A stretch of DNA of 64,000 bases from Blastocatellia bacterium (GTDB taxonomy: Bacteria; Acidobacteriota; Blastocatellia; Pyrinomonadales; Pyrinomonadaceae). The stretch is from NCBI GenBank assembly GCA_016789265.1, contig JAEUQK010000030.1, positions 1 through 64,000 on the forward strand, written 5' to 3'. Positions 45,422 through 54,175 of the stretch are shown in pieces. Position numbers and translations under genes: made by a program. The first letter of the stretch is position 1; every line of letters starts with the position of its first letter. Below the pieces are notes generated by a model. The model saw only the letters and a program-made list of their open reading frames with translations, made no database searches and was not told the origin of the DNA.

Positions 45422-45889
45422 ATGACAGGAAAGGAGCAGGCAAATCTTCTCGGGCTCTTGTTTTGGGTGTACACCGGCATTCAGGTCTTTATCGTTGTCG
45501 CGCTTTTTGTCGTGTACGTCGCTGTTTTCGGTGTCGTATTCGCCGGTATGCCGCAAACTGGTCCCGACCAACCACCGATGGCACTCATCGCCCTTATTCT
45601 CGTTGTCGCCTTGCTTATCACCTTTGGCAGCTTGCTTTTGTTTATGGTCCCCAAGCTGATCGCAGGATACGGTTTACGTAATGAAAAACGGTGGGCACGG
45701 ACCTGGGCGATTGTCGCCTGCTGTATGGCAGTGATGAACATGCCACTTGGAACGGCGCTTGGCGTTTGGGGACTGATTTTCCTCATGGGCGATGAAGGTA
45801 GGCGTTACTTCGAAAGTCCGGAATATGGGCGTCTTGCAGACCGGTTCGAACGGCGTCAACTTGTGCCCGAACCCAACAGCTGGCGTTGA
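45422..45889 (+). CDS. Small membrane protein A (paralogue pair)
   Basis: 155 residues with about three membrane helices (about 9-40, 50-78, 95-120) and a short cytosolic tail. Begins MTGKEQANLLGLLFW, parallel to the next gene's MRAKEHTNLISIFSF, and both share the GIQ turn and a late GT(A)LGVWGLIFL/GAALGTYGLWFA block before a RYF tail. So the two genes are paralogues. Family unknown. Inserted between thiolase and 3-hydroxybutyryl-CoA dehydrogenase. Confidence 0.75.
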   Translation: MTGKEQANLLGLLFWVYTGIQVFIVVALFVVYVAVFGVVFAGMPQTGPDQPPMALIALILVVALLITFGSLLLFMVPKLIAGYGLRNEKRWARTWAIVACCMAVMNMPLGTALGVWGLIFLMGDEGRRYFESPEYGRLADRFERRQLVPEPNSWR

Positions 45890-45957
45890 TCTCATCGGTC
45901 GATTTCGGCAAATGTTTCGGGTCCAAACGTCTCGTCTTTGAGGAGTTTTCCTTCTAT

Positions 45958-46470
45958 ATGGCAATGAGGGCAAAAGAGCACACAAACCTTATTAGCATCT
46001 TTTCGTTTATTTTCGCTGGCATTCAGGGCTTGATGTTCCTGTTTTTCGCCCTATATCTGATCTTCATGTTTGGACTGATCATACTGAGCGCAATAAATGC
46101 TAAGAGCAGTGACGCAGCAGGTATAGCCATTATCGCGGTTGTTTTACTGATCATCGCCGCTTTCGCCGCGCTTGGCCTGACGACGGTTATACTCAATATC
46201 AAGCTCGGCCGTCGCCTTAGAAGCGACAACCCGCCTACCCAACGCTCGATGATCGTCACATCGATCTTCAATATATGCAGTTTCCTATGCGGCGGCGTAT
46301 TCGTACTTCCGTTTGGGGCAGCATTAGGCACATATGGGCTTTGGTTCGCTTTGTCAGACATGGGAAAGCGCTATTTTGACCGGATTCCTGACGAACCAAT
46401 ACTGATGAATCCTCCGATGCCAGACGCTTACGATCAATTTCGCCAGCAAGAACCGTATAAATGGCAGTGA
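45958..46470 (+). CDS. Small membrane protein B (paralogue pair)
   Basis: About 170 residues from ATG 45958, preceded by GAGGAG; an upstream TTG at 45886 extends the frame but overlaps the previous gene. The alignment with its neighbour suggests ATG 45958 or 45964. About three membrane helices, a GAALGTYGLWFALSDMGKRYFDR end that matches the first paralogue, and a Pro-rich tail. Function unknown. A terminator follows. Confidence 0.72.
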   Translation: MAMRAKEHTNLISIFSFIFAGIQGLMFLFFALYLIFMFGLIILSAINAKSSDAAGIAIIAVVLLIIAAFAALGLTTVILNIKLGRRLRSDNPPTQRSMIVTSIFNICSFLCGGVFVLPFGAALGTYGLWFALSDMGKRYFDRIPDEPILMNPPMPDAYDQFRQQEPYKWQ

Positions 46471-46495
46471 CCTTAGGTGATCGTCAGATACGTTC

Positions 46496-46532
46496 AGCGG
46501 CTGTGTTTATCCCACGGCCGCTTATTTGTTTT
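46496..46532 (+). terminator. Rho-independent terminator after the membrane-protein pair
   Basis: AGCGGCTGTG (46496-46505), loop, CACGGCCGCT (46513-46522) with one G-T pair, then TATTTGTTTT. Separates the pair from the dehydrogenase gene. Confidence 0.65.
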
Positions 46533-46599
46533 GAACCATTTATTTCGATAATCTGGAGTGTTCTATTTTCAACACTTTCCAAGAGGGTCTTAATAAGCA

Positions 46600-47448
46600 A
46601 TGAGTGAAACAATTGGTGTGATCGGAGCCGGCACGATGGGAAATGGGATCGCACAGACGGCTGCGAATGCAGGTTTTCCGGTGATCATGTGCGATGTTAC
46701 CAGCGAGTTCGTTGAACGAGGATTAGCTAATATCTCCAAAAGCCTCGACCGTTTCGTTAAGAAAGAAACGATGACCGAGGAACAGAAGTCGGAGGTTCTT
46801 GGCCGCATTAATACAACAACCCAACTAGAGGAACTTAAGGACTGCACACTGATCGTCGAGGCCGCGACCGAAAATTTTGATATCAAGAAGACGATTTTCC
46901 AAAGACTTGATTCCTTCTGCGGCCCGGAGACGATACTTTCGTCAAACACGTCCTCTATATCGATCACAAAGATCGCCGCAACGACGAGTCGTCCCGAGAA
47001 GGTTATCGGCATGCACTTCTTCAACCCCGTTCCGCTGATGAAGCTTGTTGAGGTCATCCGCGGCATAGCAACCTCTGACGAAACATATCTAAAGGTGAAA
47101 GAATTTTCCGAGAGACTCGGCAAAGTGCCGGTCGAATGTAATGACTATCCCGGATTCGTTTCAAATCGCGTTTTGATGCCGATGATCAACGAGGCGGTTT
47201 TTGCACTTCATGAAGGAGTGGCTACAAAGGAATCTATCGACGAGATCATGAAACTCGGAATGAACCACCCAATGGGCCCGTTGACCCTTGCGGATTTTAT
47301 TGGATTGGATGTCTGCCTTGCCATCTTGAATGTGCTTCACGAAGGGCTGGGCGATCCTAAGTATCGGCCCTGCCCGCTGCTCAAGAAATATGTTGATGCC
47401 GGATGGCTGGGCCGCAAAAGCGGAAAGGGATTTTACGATTACCAATAG
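46600..47448 (+). CDS. 3-hydroxybutyryl-CoA dehydrogenase
   Basis: 282 residues, NAD(P)-dependent 3-hydroxyacyl-CoA dehydrogenase (Hbd/FadB2). N-terminal Rossmann [19 protein letters not shown] (about 7-25), catalytic His/Glu region [16 protein letters not shown] (about 137-152), and C-terminal helical domain with [16 protein letters not shown] (about 220-235). The length fits the single-domain enzyme, without enoyl-CoA hydratase. With thiolase and CoA-transferase it forms a C4 module. Confidence 0.94.
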   Translation: MSETIGVIGAGTMGNGIAQTAANAGFPVIMCDVTSEFVERGLANISKSLDRFVKKETMTEEQKSEVLGRINTTTQLEELKDCTLIVEAATENFDIKKTIFQRLDSFCGPETILSSNTSSISITKIAATTSRPEKVIGMHFFNPVPLMKLVEVIRGIATSDETYLKVKEFSERLGKVPVECNDYPGFVSNRVLMPMINEAVFALHEGVATKESIDEIMKLGMNHPMGPLTLADFIGLDVCLAILNVLHEGLGDPKYRPCPLLKKYVDAGWLGRKSGKGFYDYQ

Positions 47449-47511
47449 AATTTAGTCGTCCCTGCAAACATGTTAACAGCTCCAAGCGTATTACTCGTTA
47501 GGTATATTCAT

Positions 47512-48861
47512 ATGCAATTTCGTTTAAAATGTTTAACGTCTCTCGTCACGGTATTGATCCTTCTGACACTAGGTATTTCGGCCCAGGTCAAGTTGGCTCC
47601 GTTGAACATCAAGGAACGCACTCTCGCTAACGGCCTTCGCGTCGTCTCCGTTCAGGATAATTCAAACCCGACAGTTTCGATCCACGTGTGGTATGACGTT
47701 GGCGGCAAAAACGACCCGCCGGGACGTTCGGGCTTTGCTCACATGTTTGAACACATGATGTTCAAGGCGACAAAAAATATGCCGGACGAGAAGATGGACC
47801 GCCTGACCGAAGACGTCGGCGGATTTAACAACGCATCGACCTGGCCGGATTTTACGAATTATTACGAAGTCGTGCCGTCAAACCATCTCGAAACACTTCT
47901 TTGGGCCGAGTCGGACCGAATGGTCAACCTAAACGTTGATGAGAAGAATTTCGCGTCTGAGCGTGAAGTCGTTAAGGAAGAATATCGCCAGGGTGTACTC
48001 GCACCGCCTTACGGAAAGCTGTATTGGCTGCTTGATGACATCACATTCCAAAAGCACCCCTATCGCAGAGGCGTGATCGGCGACCTGGACCAGCTTAGTG
48101 CCGCGACGCGTGCCGACGCCGAACAGTTTTACAAGACATATTACCGTCCGGACAACGCCGTCCTCATCGTCGTCGGTGACTTTGATCAAAAGCAGTTTGA
48201 CTCATATGTGGACAAATACTTTGGCCGGTTAGCAAAGCCGACCGGAGCGATCCCTCGCGTCACCGAGGTTGAACCGGAATGGACCGCTGAGCGACGCTTC
48301 AAAGAGACCGGCCCCAGAGTGCCATTTCCTGCAACCGCGATCGTTTATCGCGCTCCGAGAACCAACAGCCCTGATATTCCTGCGCTTCGGCTCGCGTCAG
48401 CTATTTTGTCCGGAGGCGAAAGTTCGCGAATGTATATTTCGATGGTCCGTGAACAGCAGATCGCTCAGGAGGCCGATCTCGATCTCGAGTTGAATACCGA
48501 AGGGGGCAGGATGTCACTGATCGGGATAGGTTCCGAAAAGGGAACTTCGGAGAATCTCGAGCAGGCGATGCTGGCTGAGCTAAAAAAGATCCAGGACAAC
48601 GGGGTCACAGCAAAGGAACTCGAAAAAGCAAAGAACCAGCTCATCGCCCGCGCTGTGCGCTCGCTTGAGACCAACGATGGTAAGGCGATCGCTATTGAAA
48701 GAGCGGTGGCATATCTCGGTGACCCCAAGGCGCTTAACAATGAGGTCGCAAAGCTGCAAGCCGTGACCGCGGCCGATATCCAACGCGTGATGAAGACATA
48801 TTTTAAAAACAATAACCGAGTGGTGATCTATTACAACCAGGCTGATGCGGATAAAAAGTAA
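47512..48861 (+). CDS. M16 zinc metalloprotease, catalytic subunit
   Basis: About 449 residues from ATG 47512; the upstream TTG/ATG frame lacks a signal-peptide start. Signal peptide (about 1-24, cleavage near ISA-QV). M16 zinc motif HMFEH (His77, Glu80, His81) in the inverted HxxEH form, followed by the conserved downstream Glu. Two tandem M16 domains (about 25-240, 245-449). Exported processing protease. Paired with the non-catalytic partner that follows, 18 bases downstream. Confidence 0.9.
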   Translation: MQFRLKCLTSLVTVLILLTLGISAQVKLAPLNIKERTLANGLRVVSVQDNSNPTVSIHVWYDVGGKNDPPGRSGFAHMFEHMMFKATKNMPDEKMDRLTEDVGGFNNASTWPDFTNYYEVVPSNHLETLLWAESDRMVNLNVDEKNFASEREVVKEEYRQGVLAPPYGKLYWLLDDITFQKHPYRRGVIGDLDQLSAATRADAEQFYKTYYRPDNAVLIVVGDFDQKQFDSYVDKYFGRLAKPTGAIPRVTEVEPEWTAERRFKETGPRVPFPATAIVYRAPRTNSPDIPALRLASAILSGGESSRMYISMVREQQIAQEADLDLELNTEGGRMSLIGIGSEKGTSENLEQAMLAELKKIQDNGVTAKELEKAKNQLIARAVRSLETNDGKAIAIERAVAYLGDPKALNNEVAKLQAVTAADIQRVMKTYFKNNNRVVIYYNQADADKK

Positions 48862-48879
48862 AAAAGAAAAGGGAAATAT

Positions 48880-50346
48880 ATGAAACGAACAGTTACTGGA
48901 ATTTTGAAACGGCTGGCGGTTTTTGCCTTTTTACTTTTGACTCATACCTTTAGCGTATTCGCGCAGGAAACACCGCCGGCACCAGGCCCGGCAAGATCCG
49001 TCAACATTCCGGCCGTTAAAGAAACCAAACTCAAGAACGGCCTTACCGTCGCGGTCATTGAGAAGAAAGGTGTTCCGGTCGTAAGCGTTCAGTTACTTGT
49101 TAAGGCAGGTGCGTCGTCAGAAGGTATGGAAAAGGCCGGTCTCGCAAACCTGACCGCCGACATGCTGACCAAAGGAACTAAAACCCGCACCGCGGAGCAG
49201 ATCGCCGAGCAAATGGAGTTCCTCGGAAGTTCGATCAATTCTGGTGCGAGCTGGAATAGTTCCAACGTCGGCATGTCCGTCACGTCCGACAAACTCGATG
49301 CCGCGATGGCCATTTTTGCCGACGTCGTACTTAACCCTTCTTTCAAACAGGAAGAACTCGACCTTCTCAAATCGCAGACACTAGACGAACTGAAAGCAAG
49401 CCTTCAGCAGCCAGGTTTTCTCGCGAACTATGTTGCAAGCGTTTACAGCTACCGGGAACATCCGATCGGCGGAACGACGGTGAGTATTGAGGAACTTAAA
49501 CGCGACGATATTGAGTTGTTTTTCAAGCGAACATTTGTCCCGCAACGATCTGTTCTGATCATTGTTGGGGACATCTCTAATTTGTCGGCAGTCTACGCGG
49601 CAGAAAAGCATTTCGGTTCGTGGCCCGTTTCGGGGAACGTCTCAGGAACTGGGAGTTCCCGAAGTTTTTCTGGCGAGGGGCCGGCCTTTTCTCGACTCCT
49701 GGTCGTAGATCTGCCTAACTCCGGACAAGCCGCGGTCAATTACGTCGCTCCTCTCTCCGGTTTCGGACGGCGTGAAAAGGAATATTATACGGCGTCGGTT
49801 CTCAACTCGCTTCTCGGGGGAGGTTATTCGTCGCGGTTGAATCAAGAAATACGTATCAAACGTGGACTAAGCTACGGAGCAAGAAGCGGATTTGTATGGA
49901 GAAGCAATGATGCCAATTTCAGCGCCAGTGCCCAAACGAAGGTTGTCTCCGCCGCCGAAGTTGCAGAGCTCGTTGTTGCTGAGATCAACCGTCTCAGGGA
50001 TACGGACGTTACAGGAGTTGAGATCGATCCGCGAAAGGCGGTTCTGACAGGTGGCTTTGGCCGTAATCTGGAAACGAATCAAGGTTTAGCGGGAGCTTTG
50101 GCCGACCTCTATTCGTTCGGCATTCCGACCACCGAGCTGAACGCTTATATGGCAAACGTCAATAACGTCCAGAACACCGCTATCCGTAGTTTTGCGCAAA
50201 AGAACTTCGTAAACGGCGACCTGATAATTGTCGGCGATTACGAGAAGTTCAAGGTCGACCTTGCAAAGCGTTTTCCAAATACAAAGATCGAGGTCATCAG
50301 GGCTGCGGAGCTTGATATAACCAAACCAAATTTTCGAAAGCAGTAG
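48880..50346 (+). CDS. M16 family protein, non-catalytic partner
   Basis: 488 residues. Signal peptide (about 1-30, cleavage near VFA-QE). Same two-domain M16 fold, but the HxxEH site is absent: the matching place reads AGLANLTADM. It has a long Gly-rich substrate-loop-like region (GGGYSSRLNQEIRIKRGLSYGA). In two-component M16 peptidases one subunit is catalytic and the other, like this, helps form the chamber. Likely complex with the preceding subunit. Confidence 0.88.
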   Translation: MKRTVTGILKRLAVFAFLLLTHTFSVFAQETPPAPGPARSVNIPAVKETKLKNGLTVAVIEKKGVPVVSVQLLVKAGASSEGMEKAGLANLTADMLTKGTKTRTAEQIAEQMEFLGSSINSGASWNSSNVGMSVTSDKLDAAMAIFADVVLNPSFKQEELDLLKSQTLDELKASLQQPGFLANYVASVYSYREHPIGGTTVSIEELKRDDIELFFKRTFVPQRSVLIIVGDISNLSAVYAAEKHFGSWPVSGNVSGTGSSRSFSGEGPAFSRLLVVDLPNSGQAAVNYVAPLSGFGRREKEYYTASVLNSLLGGGYSSRLNQEIRIKRGLSYGARSGFVWRSNDANFSASAQTKVVSAAEVAELVVAEINRLRDTDVTGVEIDPRKAVLTGGFGRNLETNQGLAGALADLYSFGIPTTELNAYMANVNNVQNTAIRSFAQKNFVNGDLIIVGDYEKFKVDLAKRFPNTKIEVIRAAELDITKPNFRKQ

Positions 50347-50377
50347 AACCAAAACCGCGAAATACGCGAAGTCTACT

Positions 50378-50403
50378 AAAACTGATGACTTAAAGTCAGT
50401 TTT
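50378..50403 (+). terminator. Possible terminator before the UbiD gene
   Basis: AAAACTGA (50378-50385) pairs with TCAGTTTT (50396-50403) around TGACTTAAAG. A/T-rich; weaker than the other terminators. Confidence 0.35.
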
Positions 50404-50436
50404 CGCGTTGTTTGGCGTATTTAGCGGTCTGATTTC

Positions 50437-52191
50437 ATGCACAGGAACCTTCGTTCATTCATTTCGACCCTTCAACAAGAAAACGAGATCGTCGAGATCT
50501 CAGCGGAGGTCGATCCGTACCTCGAGATCGCGGAGATCCACCGCCGTATTATTGAAGAACAGGGAAAAGCTCTCTTGTTCACAAACGTAAAAGGGTCGAC
50601 ATTTCCCGTCGTAACGAATCTTTTCGGCACGATCAAGCGCATCGATCTCGCGTTCGGAAGACGCCCGCAAGAGTTTGTGAAACGTGCGGTTCACATGGTT
50701 GAAGACCTGATCCCACCTAAGCTTGGGAAGCTATGGGGTTACCGCGACATGGCGATGACCGGGCTCAAGTTGGGTACAAAGAAGGTCCGTAACCCTCCGG
50801 TTTTCGAAACTTGCCAGTCTGAGATCGATCTTGAAAAACTGCCGCTCCTTCAGCTTTGGCATGAAGATGGCGGGCACTTCATTACATTGCCTCTTGTCTA
50901 TACCGAAAGTCCTTCGTCCGGAAAGCCGAATCTCGGAATGTATCGAATTCAGCGATACGACAAGACCACGACAGGCATACACTGGCAGATAGGAAAGGGC
51001 GGCGGATTCCATTATTTCGAAGCCGAACAACGCCGTGAACCGCTGCCTGTTACAATTTTCCTTGGTGGGCCGCCGGCATTGATCCTATCAGCGATCGCGC
51101 CTCTTCCTGAGGATGTTCCCGAAATAATGTTGGCATCGCTGCTCGCGGATTCGAAGATCGGTATTGCAGATAATCCTATCGCCGGACATCATCGGCTGAT
51201 AGCCGAGGCCGAATTTGCGATATGCGGACATGTTCCGCCCCACGAGCGCCGTCCAGAGGGCCCGTTTGGCGATCATTACGGCTACTATTCGCTAACCCAT
51301 GACTATCCGGTCTTTCACGCCGACGGGGTATTCCATCGAAAGGATGCCATCTATCCGGCAACGGTAGTCGGAAAACCACGACAGGAAGACTTCTTTATCG
51401 GCGATTATTTGCAGGAATTATTATCGCCTCTATTTCCCCTGGTAATGCCGGCGGTCAGAGATCTATGGAGCTACGGCGAAACCGGTTTCCATTCACTCGC
51501 CGCCGCGGTTGTAAAAGAACGTTATGGACGAGAGGCGTTGTCTGCGGGTTTCCGAATTCTTGGCGAAGGACAGCTGTCGCTGACGAAATTTCTTTTGTTG
51601 ACCGACAAGCAGCAGGAACTGCGTGAATTCAAACCTTTGTTTGAGCACATCCTCGCTCGAGTCGAGTGGCACCGGGACTTCTTCATTTTTTCGCAAACGT
51701 CGTTCGACACGCTCGATTACGCTAGCGGTAAGATCAATCACGGAAGTAAAGCCATCTTAATGGGAACCGGCGAGGCGAAAAGGGAACTGTCTCGTGAGTT
51801 CCGGGGCGAATTGCCGTCAGGTATAAAACGAGCTGAGGTCTATTGCGGCGGATGTGTCGTAGTCGAAGGCCCGACTTACGAGGAAGAGAATGATCTCGGT
51901 GACCGAATAGCAAAGTCGAGCAGTTTTGACGATTGGCAGATCGTCGTAATTCACGACAATGCCGATCTTGGGTTATCGACCGACAAGTTCCTATGGTCTA
52001 CCTGGACGCGCTTCAATCCTGCAACTGACATTTATGCGAGAGAGATCAACCTAAAGAACAACCATATCGGGTACGCCTCGCCGATCATCATTGATGCCAG
52101 GATGAAACCATGGTATCCGAAGGAAGTTAAAGTTCGTGATGATATTGCTGCCCTCGTCGATAAACGATGGGATGAGTACTTTCCTAAGTAA
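50437..52191 (+). CDS. UbiD-family decarboxylase
   Basis: 584 residues, prenylated-FMN-dependent (de)carboxylase family. Conserved FRSFISTLQQ-type start, the NLGMYRIQRYDKTTTGIHWQIGKGG block and Arg/Glu network around GHVPPHERRPEGPFGDHYGYYSLTHDYPVF are typical. Family roles include ubiquinone or menaquinone synthesis (UbiD, MqnL-like) and aromatic acid decarboxylation. No UbiX-like flavin prenyltransferase is adjacent, so the precise substrate is unknown. Length (584) fits the longer MqnL-like or UbiD group. Confidence 0.88.
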   Translation: MHRNLRSFISTLQQENEIVEISAEVDPYLEIAEIHRRIIEEQGKALLFTNVKGSTFPVVTNLFGTIKRIDLAFGRRPQEFVKRAVHMVEDLIPPKLGKLWGYRDMAMTGLKLGTKKVRNPPVFETCQSEIDLEKLPLLQLWHEDGGHFITLPLVYTESPSSGKPNLGMYRIQRYDKTTTGIHWQIGKGGGFHYFEAEQRREPLPVTIFLGGPPALILSAIAPLPEDVPEIMLASLLADSKIGIADNPIAGHHRLIAEAEFAICGHVPPHERRPEGPFGDHYGYYSLTHDYPVFHADGVFHRKDAIYPATVVGKPRQEDFFIGDYLQELLSPLFPLVMPAVRDLWSYGETGFHSLAAAVVKERYGREALSAGFRILGEGQLSLTKFLLLTDKQQELREFKPLFEHILARVEWHRDFFIFSQTSFDTLDYASGKINHGSKAILMGTGEAKRELSREFRGELPSGIKRAEVYCGGCVVVEGPTYEEENDLGDRIAKSSSFDDWQIVVIHDNADLGLSTDKFLWSTWTRFNPATDIYAREINLKNNHIGYASPIIIDARMKPWYPKEVKVRDDIAALVDKRWDEYFPK

Positions 52192-52214
52192 TTTCAATTC
52201 AGACGGCTTAAAGC

Positions 52215-53129
52215 GTGTACCGGGAAAACAGCAGCAAAAGATCTAAGGCCAGCTACGCCATAACGGCGATCGGCGCCGTCACCCTATTATGCCTGGCCTA
52301 CGCGTATTTCATTGAACCCGGTCGGCTCGTGATAAACGCGCAAGACTTGAGAATAGAGAAGTGGAATTCGGCCTTTGACGGCTTAAAGATCGTCGCGATC
52401 GGCGACATTCATGGCGGATCGAACGGTGTTGACGAGGCTAAGCTACAACGAATAGTTCAAACCGCAAACGCACAAGACCCAGACCTGATCGTGCTGCTCG
52501 GCGATTATGTTTCGCAGTCAAACCTGCGTGACGCGAACGGAAAACGAGGGCTTTTGATGCCCGTCGAAACTGTTGTATCAAATCTCGCGGGACTGAAGTC
52601 GAAGTATGGAGTATTCGTCGTATTAGGTAATCACGATCTTTGGTACGGCAATGCCGAGATCGCGAACGGGTTTACAAATATCGGCTATACAGTTCTTGAT
52701 GGCGCTGTCACCACGATCGAAAGAAACGGCGCTAAGTTGCGGATCATCGGCCTCAAAGATCATCTGATTATCACCAGCTGGAAGCGATTCTCGGACGACG
52801 CCAAAACACTTCTCGCGGACACCGAGGGACAAGGTGATGTCCTCGTTCTTGAACACAGTCCCGACGTTCTGCCGATGATCACTGGTGATCTGGCGATCTC
52901 GAAGGACACAAAGCTGCTGCTCGCCGCACACACTCATGGCGGACAGGTTTGGCTGCCTGTACTTAGCAGACCGATCGTACCGTCTACGTTTGGACAGAGA
53001 TACGCCGCAGGACAAGTTATCGAAAACAATTTGGATGCGTTTGTAACGACTGGCATTGGTACCAGCATTCTACCATTCCGTTTTATGGTCCCTCCGGAGA
53101 TCGCAGTGATCACTATATCAAACAGTTAA
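52215..53129 (+). CDS. Membrane-anchored metallophosphoesterase
   Basis: 304 residues from GTG 52215. One N-terminal membrane helix (about 16-34), then a calcineurin-like phosphoesterase domain: GDIHGG (about 64-69), LLGDYVS (about 95-101), LGNHDLW (about 137-143), [18 protein letters not shown] (about 236-247). Resembles YkuE/LpxH-distant phosphoesterases; the order N-terminal anchor plus outward domain suggests an envelope-located phosphatase or lipid phosphodiesterase. Substrate unknown. Confidence 0.88.
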   Translation: MYRENSSKRSKASYAITAIGAVTLLCLAYAYFIEPGRLVINAQDLRIEKWNSAFDGLKIVAIGDIHGGSNGVDEAKLQRIVQTANAQDPDLIVLLGDYVSQSNLRDANGKRGLLMPVETVVSNLAGLKSKYGVFVVLGNHDLWYGNAEIANGFTNIGYTVLDGAVTTIERNGAKLRIIGLKDHLIITSWKRFSDDAKTLLADTEGQGDVLVLEHSPDVLPMITGDLAISKDTKLLLAAHTHGGQVWLPVLSRPIVPSTFGQRYAAGQVIENNLDAFVTTGIGTSILPFRFMVPPEIAVITISNS

Positions 53130-53261
53130 GCCTCTTGAAGACAGACGCAGAGCCTCGCAGCGACATTGAACACTGAACGATCATGCTGTGAGATTCCACA
53201 CGCATTCGCGTCGAGATTCACGCTTTTTTGTGAAATTCTAATGATTTACGTGCCTTTTGAG

Positions 53262-53276
53262 TGGAATAGCGCTTGC
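53262..53276 (+). promoter_or_regulatory. Putative sigma-54 promoter of the DUF883/rubrerythrin pair
   Basis: TGG at 53262-53264 and TTGC at 53273-53276: the GG-N10-GC spacing required for sigma-54 is exact, TGG and TTGC match, but CAC is AAT. It sits about 100 bases before the first gene (53379). rpoN is in this window. No activator site identified. Confidence 0.4.
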
Positions 53277-53378
53277 GTTATTAACGGTTAGTGCAGCGTT
53301 GGAGCGCTCAGGATGAAGGTTCGTCGCAATGTTGGCGAATTTCCTTGGGCTATATCGCGTGCGCTGGGAGGTACCACG

Positions 53379-53699
53379 ATGTTTGAGAAAACTATAGAAA
53401 CCGTTGACAACGGAAAGGGCCGTTTCGAAGACGTCTTAGAGAACAAATTTGCGGCTGTTGCCCTCGATGTCGATCTGTTGAAGAAAAAGGTCGAATATGC
53501 GGTCGAGGACGCCGTCATCGATGCTCAGAGACTCGCCAAACGAGGCCGTCACGCCATGGAAGATATGGTCGATGACACGGCTTACTTCATCAAAAAGGAA
53601 CCGTTCAAGTCAGTTGGGATCGCGGCAATTGCCGGTCTCGGACTTGGTGTTTTCACAGGATGGCTGATCAGCCGCAAACCGGGAAATAACATCCATTAG
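53379..53699 (+). CDS. DUF883/ElaB-like membrane-anchored protein
   Basis: About 106 residues from ATG 53379, set by a strong ribosome binding site GGGAGGT (53366-53372); an ATG at 53313 in the same frame has none. A long amphipathic helix (about 8-70: DVLENKFAAVALDVDLLKKKV) is followed by a Gly-rich membrane helix (SVGIAAIAGLGLGVFTGWLI, about 80-99) and a short basic tail. This matches the YqjD/ElaB DUF883 group of inner-membrane, ribosome- or stress-associated proteins. Directly followed by rubrerythrin. Confidence 0.75.
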   Translation: MFEKTIETVDNGKGRFEDVLENKFAAVALDVDLLKKKVEYAVEDAVIDAQRLAKRGRHAMEDMVDDTAYFIKKEPFKSVGIAAIAGLGLGVFTGWLISRKPGNNIH

Positions 53700-53728
53700 T
53701 TAGCCGGAAGATGAACGGGGAGGTTCTT

Positions 53729-54127
53729 ATGACCAGGACTGAAAGTAATTTGAAACGAGCGATCGCCGGTGAGGCAAAAGCAAGACTGGAATATATTGCA
53801 TTTTCGATGAAAGCAATGGAGGAAGGATTTCCGGAATATGCCCAGTTATTCATGGAAGCAGCAGGAGCTGAAACCATTCATGGTATCAGCCATCTAAGAG
53901 TCGCCGGGGAAGTTAGATCAACGTTAGAAAACCTTGACGTGTCGGCAAACGGTGAGGATTTCGAGATCGAGGAGATGTATCCGGAATTCATCAGGGAGGC
54001 AAACGAGGATTCGCGCCCTGATGCGGCCGCATCTTTCGAATTGGCGGTCGAACGCGAACGTCATCACAGGGAGATGTTTAGAAAGGCTTTTGCTGAAATG
54101 CAGAAGACCGCTGCAAAGGCGGCATGA
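53729..54127 (+). CDS. Rubrerythrin-family di-iron protein
   Basis: About 132 residues from ATG 53729 with ribosome binding site GGGGAGG (53717-53723); the ATG 53711 lies upstream of it. Ferritin-like four-helix bundle: EAKARLEYIAF, AGAETIHGISHL (ExxH), and ERERHHREMF (ExxxH) provide the di-iron ligands. The C-terminal rubredoxin domain of full rubrerythrin is missing, so it is the short type, probably an NADH peroxidase-like or oxidative-stress protein. Sigma-54-like promoter and DUF883 partner upstream suggest stress response. Confidence 0.88.
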   Translation: MTRTESNLKRAIAGEAKARLEYIAFSMKAMEEGFPEYAQLFMEAAGAETIHGISHLRVAGEVRSTLENLDVSANGEDFEIEEMYPEFIREANEDSRPDAAASFELAVERERHHREMFRKAFAEMQKTAAKAA

Positions 54128-54142
54128 GAGATAGCGAAAAGA

Positions 54143-54174
54143 TCGGGCATCGACCCTCACGATGCCCGAATTTC
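54143..54174. terminator. Bidirectional terminator between rubrerythrin and phosphodiesterase genes
   Basis: TCGGGCATCG (54143-54152), loop ACCCTCA, CGATGCCCGA (54160-54169): a perfect 10-base stem, followed by ATTTCTT on the forward side and TCTTTTC on the reverse side. Serves both convergent genes. Confidence 0.8.
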
Positions 54175-54175
54175 T

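Noticed and set aside
44108-46556. Shared 10-mer GATAATCTGG as a confirmed regulon element
   Set aside because: Only two exact copies, no matching -35 spacing between them; chance is possible.
46590-47123. 177-codon reverse frame over the 3-hydroxybutyryl-CoA dehydrogenase
   Set aside because: Antisense shadow; composition is typical of a complementary-strand frame.
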